Below are positions 1 to 9,642 of a DNA stretch of 52,573 nt, piece after piece. Both the position numbers and the translations under genes were made by a program. Location: contig JAJTEK010000032.1 in NCBI GenBank assembly GCA_021299695.1, forward strand, positions 1 through 52,573, read 5' to 3'. Under the pieces are notes generated by a model that was not told the DNA's origin, ran no database searches, and saw only the letters and a program-made list of their open reading frames with translations. How positions within the stretch are numbered: the first letter of the stretch is position 1; each line of letters opens with the position of its first letter. The DNA is from Pirellula sp. (lineage in GTDB: Bacteria; Planctomycetota; Planctomycetia; Pirellulales; Pirellulaceae).

Positions 1-126
1 AATCACGACGTGAGGATGACAATCTGGTCCAAGACCAGTAGAAAGACTATCCTGAGTTTCTGCCAGCGACTCGTTGTCTGAGACTTTCTCTGCCCCGTCA
101 TGCATTGATGCTTTTTTCTTGTCCAT
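1..126 (-). CDS. N-terminus of an unidentified protein, cut by the window edge
   Basis: The first 42 codons of a minus-strand gene are open from ATG at 126 to the window edge. GGAG lies seven bases before the ATG, which supports this start. The polar, acidic leader (MDKKKASMHDGAE...) ends in HPHVVI just as the window stops. A His-Val-Val-Ile strand after a polar leader is how many FAD/NAD-binding Rossmann proteins begin, for example type II NADH dehydrogenases, but no glycine motif is visible, so that identity is only a guess. Confidence 0.55.
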   Translation of the reverse strand, partial: MDKKKASMHDGAEKVSDNESLAETQDSLSTGLGPDCHPHVVI

Positions 127-557
127 ACTTTTCTCCAAATGGTTTTCCAAGCTCGTTTCCCTGTTGATCCCAAAGCGTGGTCCGACTCACGTCGGGCTGT
201 GAATCACAACCTTGAGTACCTGTCTCATCCTAAAAGATCCAAGCGATGCGATGTTGTCACATGCATCAAAAAACATCAAAAATTGTCAAGTCAAATCCCG
301 CTTGCATTCCTAGTTCTACAAGAACTATTCTGGATTAGATTTGGAAAAGAAAGGGGTTCTCGCGCAGAATTTGTGGGAGGAAAAAGATCAAAAAGCCCTA
401 ACATGTGGCGTTTTCGTCGTTGCCGATCCTTTGGTATGCCTGCCCTTGGTATGCCTGATCTCGTTGAACAGTCTCCGACGGCGTACTGAGTTCAATCCCA
501 TCTTCGACGGCCTGTACGCCTAAGACTGACTGCAAACGAAAAGGGCCCTCTAGCCTC
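127..557. other. Intergenic region, no convincing gene
   Basis: These 431 bases separate two minus-strand genes. A TTGACA hexamer on the minus strand (289-284) could be the -35 box of the gene starting at 126, but no good -10 follows. TTGGTATGCCTG occurs twice (431-442 and 446-457). Plus-strand open frames here have no recognisable protein character. Confidence 0.5.
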
Positions 558-1301
558 TCAGCGGATTGCAATGCAACTCTGCAAAGGCTTGAGTATGTTC
601 TCGACGACATAACTGTCCATCAACTCGCGCATGTGGACCTCAAGCCGATCCAACTCGCCGACAAAGGTCTCCTCGGGCGACAAGGAATCAAACCGTCGGA
701 CCGTCACGTACACACTCAATAAGTCCTCAGCGATCTCCGGACCCTTGGTCTGAAGCGATCCGTTGCGAGGCTCAAAGTTGATCCGAGCGTGCGTGCGAAA
801 CGTCTCGTCGAGCGATATCTGGATGACCGGCTCATAGCACATCACCTGCGAACCGGGCCGCTGCGAAAAACTCTCAAAGGCCGCCGGTAACCCCAAGGCA
901 TCGCACAAGAGCTGGTTGTGGTTGCCCCGATAGGCAAAGTCAAATCCATACATCAAACTCAAGGCCTCACAATCCAACCGGCTGACCGAAAGCATATAAG
1001 GCGCCAATTCGAGCACCTGGCGATGCTGTTCCATCGCCTCTTGAATCGTTCCGGGATTGACCATCGAACTGCTGATACGACGCAACTCGGCCGCTACCCA
1101 CCGATAGGATCCCTGATCCTTTTCCTCCTCCAAGATGAACTCGCCGCGTTCGCGCTCATAGAAATGCGCAAGCCTCGGGAAACGCTTCTGCAACTGCTCA
1201 AAAAAATGAAGCACCGCATCCCGACCCGTCGGCAAATCCATCTCGGTCTGCAAGGTGACGTTCGAATAAAAGTCGTCGCTAAACGATCCGTAGGAATCCA
1301 T
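558..1301 (-). CDS. Conserved hypothetical protein, 247 aa
   Basis: I do not recognise this protein. It is a soluble acidic polypeptide without signal peptide or membrane segment. Residues 25-60 look helical and are rich in Phe, Arg and Glu; the centre holds a hydrophobic LAPYMLSVSRLDCEALSLMY stretch. The ATG at 1301 has no Shine-Dalgarno sequence; the bases just before it on the minus strand (GCAGAGACGCACAGAGC) resemble a decayed copy of the CACAGAGG repeat found elsewhere in the window. A later start at the Met in QTEMDLPTG is possible. It is the last gene of a minus-strand run that begins with mlaE, but a 119-base gap separates it from the hydrolase gene. Confidence 0.7.
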   Translation of the reverse strand: MDSYGSFSDDFYSNVTLQTEMDLPTGRDAVLHFFEQLQKRFPRLAHFYERERGEFILEEEKDQGSYRWVAAELRRISSSMVNPGTIQEAMEQHRQVLELAPYMLSVSRLDCEALSLMYGFDFAYRGNHNQLLCDALGLPAAFESFSQRPGSQVMCYEPVIQISLDETFRTHARINFEPRNGSLQTKGPEIAEDLLSVYVTVRRFDSLSPEETFVGELDRLEVHMRELMDSYVVENILKPLQSCIAIR

Positions 1302-1420
1302 GCTCTGTGCGTCTCTGCTAAACCACCGAAGTTACCAAAATACCCAAAGAAGGCACCAACAACTCTCAAGCCCATGTCGCCAAGAGACTCCCATCGACGA
1401 GCCAGCGCTCCCGGGGACTC

Positions 1421-2203
1421 TCAGATCAACTCGAATGTCATATTATCCCTGGCAAGCTCGATAAGCCTAGGGGCTTGCTCAGGAGTATTTTCCGATCGCC
1501 GCTTCTGTAGCACTTCCCGCAAACCCACCGGGTCCGGATGGCTGACCATGGGGTTAAAATGGGTCAAAATCAAACGCTCAACCCCATACTTGGCCGCCTG
1601 CGCTACCACCTCGGTCGGCCAACTATGCCCGGTGTGCCGCGCCATCTTCTTCTCCTGGTCAGTGAAATTGCACTCGTGGACCAACCAATCGACACCTTGG
1701 AGATTCCTCCAGTATTCGGAATCGTCCTCGCAGGTCGTATCGGTCACATAAGCCAACGATACGCCTGGGAAATCCAGTCGGTATCCGACCGCACCCCCGG
1801 GATGCTCAAGCGGAAACCAAGAGCACTTGGCCCCCCCAAGCTCAAATCTCGGCCCCAAGTCCTCCAACACATGCCACTCAAAAGGAGGAATCACCGGAAA
1901 CAACGAAGGATGGAACAAATGCTCCCGTATCGCGTCAATCTTCTCCCGTTGTGCATAGATGTGAATCCTCTCGAGCGGCGTGTTCCCACCCAAAAGATCC
2001 CAAAAGAACGTCAGTCCCATCACATGGTCCAAATGCGTGTGCGACAAGAGCACCGAGATCGACTCCGTCGCGATGAGCCCATGCAAGCGAAATAATGAAC
2101 TGCCCGCATCGAACGCAATTCCCGGCTCTGGCAGAAAAAAACAAGCCGTATGCCTAGCCTCGCTCGGGTGATACCCCGCCGTTCCCAGGCAGTGTAGTTT
2201 CAT
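1421..2203 (-). CDS. Metallo-beta-lactamase-fold hydrolase, RNase Z / phosphodiesterase-like
   Basis: This is a 260-residue two-metal hydrolase of the beta-lactamase fold. The start at 2203 gives MKLHCLGTAG, the usual first strand and GTAG loop of the RNase Z/cyclic-phosphodiesterase branch; an upstream in-frame Met would add 17 unlikely residues. The metal motif HTHLDH is at about 55-60. Later ligand candidates are Asp in VTDT, His in HECNF and GHSWP, and His in ILTHFNP near the C-terminus. There is no signal peptide, so a cytoplasmic role is likely. The substrate cannot be told: no long RNase Z exosite arm is evident, so a small-molecule phosphodiesterase is as likely as tRNA 3-prime processing. 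It lies 211 bases after mlaD on the same strand. Confidence 0.85.
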   Translation of the reverse strand: MKLHCLGTAGYHPSEARHTACFFLPEPGIAFDAGSSLFRLHGLIATESISVLLSHTHLDHVMGLTFFWDLLGGNTPLERIHIYAQREKIDAIREHLFHPSLFPVIPPFEWHVLEDLGPRFELGGAKCSWFPLEHPGGAVGYRLDFPGVSLAYVTDTTCEDDSEYWRNLQGVDWLVHECNFTDQEKKMARHTGHSWPTEVVAQAAKYGVERLILTHFNPMVSHPDPVGLREVLQKRRSENTPEQAPRLIELARDNMTFELI

Positions 2204-2414
2204 GATGGAATATCCGCACAAAATGCAAAAAGCACGCCGCGATCCTCGGTCCAATCCGATGCTTCAGCATACTCAAAATCGACCCGAATTCTCGCCTGCA
2301 ATCCTCAGCGATCCAACGGATTTTGTGGAATAGTTTCCGTCCAAGCCCACCGATAAAATCTTCGCAATCCCTACAAACACTCCAGCCGGCCCATCCAATC
2401 GCCCCCCAAATCGA

Positions 2415-3584
2415 CTACTTGACCCCAAGCCCATTGGGACGCGGACTCAAGATCCCGCGGACCCCCATCTGCGCGATATTGTCCAACGTGTCGTTGAGCT
2501 TGCCATACATCGCAGGGTCATCAATCAACCGTGCCAATGTCCCTTGGCTACTGTTGAGCCTCCTTGCGAAAACCTTCAAGTCAGCGGCCAAGCCCTCGAT
2601 GTTCGCCAAAGCGTTCCCAAGATTCGCGGCGATCTGGTCGCTGCGTTGACTGATCGGTTCGGTGATCTCGGCCAAATTGGCAATGGCCTCGTCGGCATTG
2701 ATCAACGCCGATCGCACCGTCTGGCCAATCCCCGTAAACTCCCCTCCGATACTCTCGAGACTATCGCTGAACTCCTCAAATCCTTTGAGGGTTCGTTGCA
2801 ACTGCGTCAAGGTCCCTTCGGCGTTTTTGATCAACCCCGGTAAGGTCGTCAGCGCCTCGGCGATCAAATTGGGAATGTTGGCCCTCTCGACCTGTGTGCC
2901 AATCCGATTGATCGTCCCTACCGTCACATTGATATTGTCGAGCGTCGTTTGCATCCGACCTGTGACATCCTTGATCGATGCGGTGTCCCCACCGAAAGTG
3001 TCCTGAGCCACCGAAAGGATGCTATCGAGCTTCTGCGCTACGCGTTGCAAGGAATTCGCTAAACCAGCCATATCGCCAAAAGCCTCTAAAGGATCAGGGA
3101 CCACCTCCCCCTTGGCTATGAAGTCCTGCTGGCCAATGACCTGCAAAGAAGCTTGCATCTCCCGCTCATCCAAAACGCCATCCCGGGGCGATCCTGAAAA
3201 ACCATCGAAACGGGCAAGCAACTCCTTGGGGTCCGGATCGATAAACTCGATGATCGAGTCTCCACTGATGAGCGACCCGGTCTTGATCCGAGGAACCTCA
3301 CCGACGAGCAACTCGCAGGTCCGATCGATCTCCAAGAGCAAGTCGACCCCGCCCCCACGCTGCGTGCGCAACTCCACCTTGGCCACTCGACCGATCAACA
3401 CCCCGTTTTTGCGCACGGGTGTGTCGACTCCCACATTCGGCGCACTCGGAAAATTGACCGTAAAACGATACCGATCTACCCAGAGCTTGGGCACAGCTCC
3501 AAAAAATGCAATCAACAGTACGCCGATGATCGCAGAGGCCAATACCAATACACCTACGCCAAACCGATATCCGTTGTCGTCCAT
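2415..3584 (-). CDS. mlaD: MlaD-type MCE-domain lipid-binding protein
   Basis: The protein has 389 residues: a single N-terminal membrane anchor (about 9-30), an MCE domain (about 35-130, with NVGVDTPVRKNGVLIGRV) and a long helical C-terminal part (about 170-389). MCE proteins of this family form periplasmic rings that carry phospholipid between inner and outer membrane. It is longer than E. coli MlaD (about 180 aa) because of the C-terminal helical extension, as in other MCE proteins outside Proteobacteria. The ATG lies five bases after the ATPase stop codon, so translation is probably coupled. Third gene of the mlaE-mlaF-mlaD operon; no MlaB or MlaC is seen here. Confidence 0.88.
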   Translation of the reverse strand: MDDNGYRFGVGVLVLASAIIGVLLIAFFGAVPKLWVDRYRFTVNFPSAPNVGVDTPVRKNGVLIGRVAKVELRTQRGGGVDLLLEIDRTCELLVGEVPRIKTGSLISGDSIIEFIDPDPKELLARFDGFSGSPRDGVLDEREMQASLQVIGQQDFIAKGEVVPDPLEAFGDMAGLANSLQRVAQKLDSILSVAQDTFGGDTASIKDVTGRMQTTLDNINVTVGTINRIGTQVERANIPNLIAEALTTLPGLIKNAEGTLTQLQRTLKGFEEFSDSLESIGGEFTGIGQTVRSALINADEAIANLAEITEPISQRSDQIAANLGNALANIEGLAADLKVFARRLNSSQGTLARLIDDPAMYGKLNDTLDNIAQMGVRGILSPRPNGLGVK

Positions 3585-3589
3585 GGTCT

Positions 3590-4483
3590 TTACTCGGCCT
3601 CCCTTCGCGCAATCGTATCATGCAGCCGTGGTGTCTCATCGACGTGCGACACGTTCGAAATCGATAGCATCTCCATCAAACGCTCGCCAGCCTCGCCTCG
3701 TACAAACTGACGAACCCGCCGATCCTTGCACTCCTCGAGCCCCTCGGGTGCGCCATCAAATAACACCTGGGACTCTCCAGGCAACAGTCGACTGAAAGGA
3801 TAAAGCATGATCACCCGGTCGGCAATCTTGCGAGCCGAATGCATGTCGTGCGTCACGACAATACTCGTGACCGAATACCTTCGCTGCGATCGCAAGATCA
3901 ACTCATTGATCACGTCGCTCATGATCGGATCCAACCCAGTCGTCGGCTCGTCGTAGAGCAAAAGCTCGGGCTGCAAAATCAACGCTCGGGCCAAACCGAC
4001 CCGCTTGCGCATACCCCCAGAGAGCTGCGATGGCCGTTTGGGCAAAACACTCGTCGGTAAACCTACCTCCATGAGCCGCTGCTCGATCAGTGTCTGGGCC
4101 GTAGCTCCAGGTGGAACCCCATGCTGCTCCAATGGAAAAGCAATGTTCTGCTGGATGCTCATGCTGTCAAACAATGCCGCATTCTGAAACACAAAACCAA
4201 ACCTCCGACGCAGCTTGGTCAACTCTGCTTCCGAAAGCGATTTCAAATCGCAACCATCAAACCTAACCGTTCCTTCCGTCGCCGGCAGTAACCCCACAAG
4301 CGACTTGAGCAACATCGTCTTGCCGCATCCACTCTCCCCAATGATCGCTACGGTCTGCCCCCGAGGGATCGATAGAGTGATCTGATGCAAGACGATCTGC
4401 CGTCCAAACCGAATACTCAAACCCTGCGTCTCAATGATCGCAACGTCGCTCGGCGAACTCTTGGAAATCACAGTCGTTACCAT
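3590..4483 (-). CDS. mlaF: ABC ATPase of the Mla lipid transporter
   Basis: This 297-residue ATPase would energise MlaE. Walker A GESGCGKT is at about 49-56, followed by the signature LSGGMRKRVGLARAL, Walker B LLLYDEPTTGLDP and the switch VVTHDMHSA. The pattern matches the MlaF/Mkl group. I chose ATG 4483 because GAGGG precedes it at a suitable distance and the gene then begins 23 bases after mlaE ends; the longer frame from 4537 would need TTG and would overlap mlaE. The roughly 50 residues after the ATPase core are not obviously a known regulatory domain. Confidence 0.9.
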   Translation of the reverse strand: MVTTVISKSSPSDVAIIETQGLSIRFGRQIVLHQITLSIPRGQTVAIIGESGCGKTMLLKSLVGLLPATEGTVRFDGCDLKSLSEAELTKLRRRFGFVFQNAALFDSMSIQQNIAFPLEQHGVPPGATAQTLIEQRLMEVGLPTSVLPKRPSQLSGGMRKRVGLARALILQPELLLYDEPTTGLDPIMSDVINELILRSQRRYSVTSIVVTHDMHSARKIADRVIMLYPFSRLLPGESQVLFDGAPEGLEECKDRRVRQFVRGEAGERLMEMLSISNVSHVDETPRLHDTIARREAE

Positions 4484-4506
4484 CGATGCACCCTCGAATT
4501 CCACTC

Positions 4507-5391
4507 TCAAAAAAGCTTCGAGCCACTCGTCGGCCAAAACGTCGAGTGAACCCCATCGAGGAACATGTTCAATACAATGTCGACGGCCAGGATCATCACG
4601 AAACTCTCCACGAAAGCCGATGTCGCTGCTCGCCCCACACCCTCAGCACCAGCCTGGCAATGAAACCCGCGATAACAACTGACAATCGCAATGATCGCCC
4701 CAAAAAACACACTCTTGAATATCCCTGTGAAAAAATCAAACCCTCCGACAAAGTCCCGGCTGTTCTTCAAGTACTGCGCATGGTCGATCCCAAAAACGAT
4801 CACACTGAAAAAGTACCCTCCAACAATCCCCATAAAGTCTGCCATGATCGTCAATGCCGGTATCAATAACACACAGGCCAAAAATCGAGGTACCACCAAG
4901 TAATGGATCGGATTGGCTCCCATCGCAACCAACGCGTCGATCTGCTCGGTCACCCGCATCGTACCTATCACCGCTGCCATCGCACTGCCAACCCGACCCG
5001 CTAACATCGTCGCCGCCAAAACCGGTCCTAACTCCCGTACCAACGACATCGTAATGACCGCACCTAACTTCGACTCCAATCCCATCGTCTTGAACTGATG
5101 GTAACTCTGCAAAGCAAGGACCATCCCAATGAATGTTCCGGTCAATGCCACCACCGGTAAACTCAAAACCCCCACCGAATATAGATTCGGCATCAACGTT
5201 CCACTCCGGGGCCTCGAAGTTACCATCCACATCAACATCCGCCACGAAAACAAAGATATGTCCCCCAAGGTGTTGATCCCCTGGATCGTGACACCCCCCC
5301 AAGCATTGGCCACCTTGCCAAAACTTTGACTCATTCGACCCGCAAGCGAATCCCGCGATGTTTTCCGAGTTGTTCCCATATCGCGTTGCAT
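4507..5391 (-). CDS. mlaE: Mla-family ABC transporter permease
   Basis: First gene of the lipid-transport operon, 294 residues. A polar N-terminus of about 65 residues precedes five to six hydrophobic segments. The hallmark coupling loop RVTEQIDALVAMGANP is present, with TFIGMVLALQSYHQF before it and GYFFSVIVFGID after it, as in the MlaE/DUF140 family. MlaE dimers sit in the inner membrane with MlaF below and an MCE ring above. The promoter should lie in the 427-base divergent region shared with the DUF1592 gene. Confidence 0.9.
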   Translation of the reverse strand: MQRDMGTTRKTSRDSLAGRMSQSFGKVANAWGGVTIQGINTLGDISLFSWRMLMWMVTSRPRSGTLMPNLYSVGVLSLPVVALTGTFIGMVLALQSYHQFKTMGLESKLGAVITMSLVRELGPVLAATMLAGRVGSAMAAVIGTMRVTEQIDALVAMGANPIHYLVVPRFLACVLLIPALTIMADFMGIVGGYFFSVIVFGIDHAQYLKNSRDFVGGFDFFTGIFKSVFFGAIIAIVSCYRGFHCQAGAEGVGRAATSAFVESFVMILAVDIVLNMFLDGVHSTFWPTSGSKLF

Positions 5392-5818
5392 CGACCCGGA
5401 TTTTTGGCAACTTGAGCAGACTTTGACGAATAGCCAAAGATTGCCGACCCGGATGACTTTTCAACCCCTCCTTTGACTCTCCCCCCCATATTCCACTCGA
5501 ACGCCGACCGATGCATCCAACAAAGCTCCGTGCCCCCTGCGCCTCTGTGTTCCAGACGGATTTCGTCCGAAATCTGTCTAGGGAGTAGGCCTTACTTGGA
5601 CGTTTTGCTAGCTTTGTGCCGAAACGAATCAACGCCAGTTGCTTGACAGCCACCGGTCTGCCTGCGTAGCATTTAGAGCAGGAACTAGGTGATAAACACT
5701 CGCGGTTCCCCCCTCCCTCCCCAGAAGAGCCTCGTTTTCCTCCCCAGCTCGGCTCATGACTCGCCCGCCCACCCCTGAATTTCGATACTCCCATTCTCGA
5801 AACTCCCCGAGTAAGCCC
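5392..5818. other. Divergent intergenic region between mlaE and the DUF1592 gene
   Basis: This stretch must hold promoters for both flanking genes, but no clear -35/-10 pair stood out. It contains one single degenerate copy of the CACAGAGG-type repeat at 5525-5552. If the DUF1592 gene starts at the upstream ATG (5756) the region is shorter. Confidence 0.4.
5525..5552. repeat. Isolated degenerate CACAGAGG-family repeat
   Basis: GCTCCGTGCCCCCTGCGCC followed by TCTGTGTTCC matches the repeat consensus CTCCGTGCCCTCTGTGCC plus TCTGTGTTTC seen at 13.5-14.0 kb with few mismatches. No gene of the GxxExxY type is next to this copy. Confidence 0.5.
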
Positions 5819-8146
5819 ATGCGGCATGACCACCGGCTCTTGTTGGCCGATTTCCTAAGTCGCCTCGCCTGGCAAACCCTTGCCACCAGCCGCAGCCTGG
5901 TTTCCCCCTTATTCGTCGCCTTCGCTCTGGGCCAACTCGCCACAGCTCAAGACTTCGAACAAGGAAAAGCCCTCTGGGCTACCCAGTGTGCCTCGTGCCA
6001 CGGCTCGACAGGGCAGGGGGTCGAAAACCACTTCGCCGACCCGCTCACCGGTGACCTATCGATCAAAGAACTTGCCTCTGTCATCCAGGCGACAATGCCC
6101 GAAGGCGCGCCGAAAAGCCTCACCGAATCACAAGCGCAGGCCCTGGCGCAGTTCGTCCATCACGAATTCTACTCCCCCTACGCGCAACTCCGTAATTCCC
6201 CACCAAAAATCGCCTTCAGCCGACTGACTGCAGACCAGTACCGCCGCAGTGTCTCAGACCTGATGGCCATCTGCAACGGACAAGCCCAAGCTTGGAGCCA
6301 GGAGCGTGGACTCCAGCGACTGATCACCCAAGGCGAGTGGAACAAGGATCGAAAGGAGGTCGAAAAGAAAGTAGACGGGAAACTGGTCTGGGACTGGCCT
6401 GAAAACAAACCTCTCGGAGAGGTCGACCACGAGAAATGGCAAATCCGTTGGTCCGGTACCCTTCTTGCCCCCACCTCGGGTCGCTACGAGTTCCTCCTGG
6501 ATTCGACCATCAACACCAAACTCTTCGTCAACGACGAGCGAACTCCACTGATCGATGCAAGTGTCGTCTCCTACGAGAAAAGTACCAACTCAGCGAGCAT
6601 CTTCTTAGTCGCAGGCCAAGTCTATCGTTTCGTTCTAGATGCCTCCAAAAACAAAGAGCCCAAAGCACGACTGAGCCTCCAGTGGAAAACTCCAACCGGT
6701 GTCCTTGAGCCGATCCCGGATTCGCTCCTTTCCCCCACCTGGGCCCCCCAAACACTTCTAGTACAAACCCCATTCCCACCCGACGATGCAAGCGTCGGGT
6801 ACGAACGCGGAACGAGCATCTCCCGCGATTGGTTCGAAGCCCTAATCGCCTCGGCCATCGAAGTGGGAAACCAAATCACCGCCGACCCAAAACGCTGGAT
6901 GCCAAAGCAAGCCAACGACCCGACAAACCTCGAGCACGTCAAAAAATGGTGCGCTCTATGGGTCTCTGCGGCACTGCGAAGGCCCCTGACCCCAGACGAC
7001 ACCCAACGCTTCATCGAAGCCCATTTCGATGGCGAATCGTCCATCGCCGAGGGGATCAAAAAAGTTTGCCTCATGACGCTGACCTCCCCGGAATTCCAAT
7101 ACCCGGGATTCTCAGGCTCCGAGGATGAAAAAAACATCGCTCGCCTAGCCCTAGCCCTCTGGGACTCTCTGCCCGACCCGTGGATGATCGAACTGGCTAC
7201 CAAACAAGAATGCCACCACCCAGATCAACTTCGACCGATCATCGATCGCATGATCCGCGATCGACGCTTCGAACAAAAATTGACCCGCTTCTACCTCGAA
7301 TGGCTCGGCCTGCACTCGGCCAAAGACCTCACAAAAACCAAAGATCGCTTCGAAGCCTTCGACGAATCCCTCCAATCGGACCTTAGGCAGAGCCTCCAGC
7401 GAACCCTCAGTGACTACGCCAAAGACGATGTCGATATCCGTGGACTCCTGAACTCCGATGCGATCTACCTCAACGGAAAACTCTCAAGCGTCTTCGGCGG
7501 CGGACTCCCACCCGATGCACCCTTCCAAAAAGTCGCCATGTCCACCGAACGCGCAGCGGGCGTCCTCTCGCACCCCTTGGTCCAAGCTTACTACGCCTAC
7601 CACGATTCAGGCTCTCCGATCCACCGCGGTGTGTTTCTTGCCCGAAGAGTCCTCGGCCGTTCGCTCCGGCCACCTATCGATGCGATCATCCCCGCATCCG
7701 AGGAAACCGATCCTGGCCTGACGACACGCCAACGCGTCGCAAAACAAACCTCCGGTGCCATGTGCCAATCCTGCCACCGGATCATCAATCCCCTCGGATT
7801 CGCTTTCGAAAACTACGACGCCATCGGTCGCTTTCGCGCTGAGGAAAACGGCAAACCCATCGATGCGGCAGGTGCCTACGTCACTAGCCTCGGGGACCAA
7901 GTCGAGTTCAACAGCCCCAAACAACTCGGTAACTTCCTGGCCGAATCCCCCGAAGTCCACCAAGCGATCGTCAAACAACTCTTCCAGTTCTTTGTCAAAC
8001 AACCCCTCCCGGCCTACGGACTCGATCAATCCGACGCACTGACCCAATCCCTCCAAAACCATGGATTCAAAGTCCGACCCCTCATGCAGGACATCGGACT
8101 CCTGATCTGCCAAACCCCTCCGATGCGACCCTACGCACTTCGATGA
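5819..8146 (+). CDS. Secreted cytochrome-c / PA14 / DUF1587-1592-1588-1585 protein
   Basis: A 775-residue planctomycete-type protein. Domain order: export signal ending near [10 protein letters not shown]; a c-type haem motif CASCH (about 57-61); a DUF1587-like segment ([13 protein letters not shown]); a PA14-like beta domain (roughly 190-290); DUF1592; DUF1588 with [13 protein letters not shown] and a second CxxCH (CQSCH); and C-terminal DUF1585. The two CxxCH motifs suggest haem binding after export. Function is unproven; the family is usually paired with DUF1552 proteins and presumed to act in extracytoplasmic redox or polymer breakdown. The ATG at 5819 gives a compact signal peptide; ATG 5756 would add 21 residues. 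The DUF1552 gene follows after 82 bases. Confidence 0.88.
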   Translation: MRHDHRLLLADFLSRLAWQTLATSRSLVSPLFVAFALGQLATAQDFEQGKALWATQCASCHGSTGQGVENHFADPLTGDLSIKELASVIQATMPEGAPKSLTESQAQALAQFVHHEFYSPYAQLRNSPPKIAFSRLTADQYRRSVSDLMAICNGQAQAWSQERGLQRLITQGEWNKDRKEVEKKVDGKLVWDWPENKPLGEVDHEKWQIRWSGTLLAPTSGRYEFLLDSTINTKLFVNDERTPLIDASVVSYEKSTNSASIFLVAGQVYRFVLDASKNKEPKARLSLQWKTPTGVLEPIPDSLLSPTWAPQTLLVQTPFPPDDASVGYERGTSISRDWFEALIASAIEVGNQITADPKRWMPKQANDPTNLEHVKKWCALWVSAALRRPLTPDDTQRFIEAHFDGESSIAEGIKKVCLMTLTSPEFQYPGFSGSEDEKNIARLALALWDSLPDPWMIELATKQECHHPDQLRPIIDRMIRDRRFEQKLTRFYLEWLGLHSAKDLTKTKDRFEAFDESLQSDLRQSLQRTLSDYAKDDVDIRGLLNSDAIYLNGKLSSVFGGGLPPDAPFQKVAMSTERAAGVLSHPLVQAYYAYHDSGSPIHRGVFLARRVLGRSLRPPIDAIIPASEETDPGLTTRQRVAKQTSGAMCQSCHRIINPLGFAFENYDAIGRFRAEENGKPIDAAGAYVTSLGDQVEFNSPKQLGNFLAESPEVHQAIVKQLFQFFVKQPLPAYGLDQSDALTQSLQNHGFKVRPLMQDIGLLICQTPPMRPYALR

Positions 8147-8228
8147 CTATACTTGTAGCTCCCAAGCCCCGCGATCACCGATCCGAATCACTCAACGACC
8201 CGAATCACCCACCTTCCAATTACCGATC

Positions 8229-9539
8229 ATGACATCCCTTTATTCCCGACGCGACTTTGCCAAGAAAATCGGTATCAGCGCAAGCGCTCTACCCTTCCTC
8301 CTGAACCTCAGCAGCCTCGGACATGCCAACCCCTCGGCTCGGAAACAACGACTCATCGTCGTGTTTAGCCCCAACGGCGTGATCCCCACGAATTTTTGGC
8401 CCGACCAGGAAGGAGATCAGTTCGACCTCAAACCGATCATGGCGCCCCTGGCTCCCTTCAAAAATCGATTGCTCACCCTCCACGGCGTCAGCGACAAAAT
8501 TCGAGGCGATGGCGATAACCACATGCGAGGCATGGGCTGCCTGCTGACGGGCATCGAACTCTACCCAGGAAACATCCAAGGGGGTTCGGATACCCCGGCA
8601 GGCTGGGCCAGCGGAATCTCCATCGACCAAGAAATCAAAAAACACCTCCAAGCACACCCCGAAACGCAAACCCGTTTCGGCTCCCTCGAATTCGGTGTCG
8701 GTGTTCCAAGCCGAGCCGATACCTGGACACGAATGGTCTACGAAGGTCCCAACCGACCCATCACCCCAGTCGACGACCCCTACGCGATGTTCAACAAACT
8801 CTACGGACAACGCAAAGACCAGGAGAGCGTCCGAAGCATCCTCGACGACCTCCAGGCCGACCTTGCGAAACTTCGCTCGAATGTAAGCCAAGACGATCGA
8901 CGCTTGCTCGACGAACACGAAGCCCTCGTCCGAGAATTCGAAAAACAGCTCTCCCCCAACGCCGCCGATAACCACGCGGTTCCCTCTCTAGATCCGAAAG
9001 TCGAAGATAGCAACGACAACATACCGACCCTGACCCGCATGCAAACCGACTTGATGCTCCATGCGATCCAAGCCGACTTCGCACGTATCTTCACCTTCCA
9101 ATTCACCAACTCGGTCGGACAAGCCAAAATGCGTTGGCTGGGAATCGAGGAGGACCATCACGGACTCTCCCACGAACCGGACTCCAACGAACAAGCCGTC
9201 GAGAAACTCACCAAAATCAATACCTGGTACTGCGAGCAAATCGCCTACCTCGCACAAAAGCTCGCCGATACCCCAGAATCCGATGGAAACGGCTCGCTCC
9301 TAGACAACACCACCATCCTCTGGACCAACGAACTCGGAAAGGGTAACTCCCATACCCTCGAGAACATCCCGTTTGTCCTCATCGGTGGCGGTCTGGGCTT
9401 CCAAATGGGTAGATCCCTCAAGTTCAAAAACGTCCCACACAACCGACTGCTCCTGAGCCTCGCGCACGGCTTCGGCCACACAATCTCCCAATTCGGAAAC
9501 GCAAATCACTGCAACGATGGCCCCTTGGCGCTATCCTAA
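8229..9539 (+). CDS. DUF1552 family protein with Tat-like signal
   Basis: This 436-residue protein begins with [10 protein letters not shown] and a hydrophobic stretch, a twin-arginine-like signal. The body follows the planctomycete DUF1552 pattern: early [15 protein letters not shown], then [28 protein letters not shown], and a C-terminal [23 protein letters not shown]1552 resembles sulfatase-like DUF1501 proteins in outline, but no activity has been shown that I know of. Pairing with the upstream DUF1592 gene, same strand and 82 bases apart, is typical and suggests a shared role outside the cytoplasm. Confidence 0.88.
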   Translation: MTSLYSRRDFAKKIGISASALPFLLNLSSLGHANPSARKQRLIVVFSPNGVIPTNFWPDQEGDQFDLKPIMAPLAPFKNRLLTLHGVSDKIRGDGDNHMRGMGCLLTGIELYPGNIQGGSDTPAGWASGISIDQEIKKHLQAHPETQTRFGSLEFGVGVPSRADTWTRMVYEGPNRPITPVDDPYAMFNKLYGQRKDQESVRSILDDLQADLAKLRSNVSQDDRRLLDEHEALVREFEKQLSPNAADNHAVPSLDPKVEDSNDNIPTLTRMQTDLMLHAIQADFARIFTFQFTNSVGQAKMRWLGIEEDHHGLSHEPDSNEQAVEKLTKINTWYCEQIAYLAQKLADTPESDGNGSLLDNTTILWTNELGKGNSHTLENIPFVLIGGGLGFQMGRSLKFKNVPHNRLLLSLAHGFGHTISQFGNANHCNDGPLALS

Positions 9540-9642
9540 ACTCCAAACAACCCCAACGCTTGGCCGACTCGAACCCTTCTTGCAAACCATGCTTAGGATC
9601 CCCACTGCTGAGCAACTCTCTGATGCGCCGAGGTGATCTGCT

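Noticed and set aside
918-1751. 277-aa plus-strand open frame
   Set aside because: Antisense to the hypothetical and hydrolase genes. It has no domain, no ribosome site and basic, arginine-rich shadow composition.
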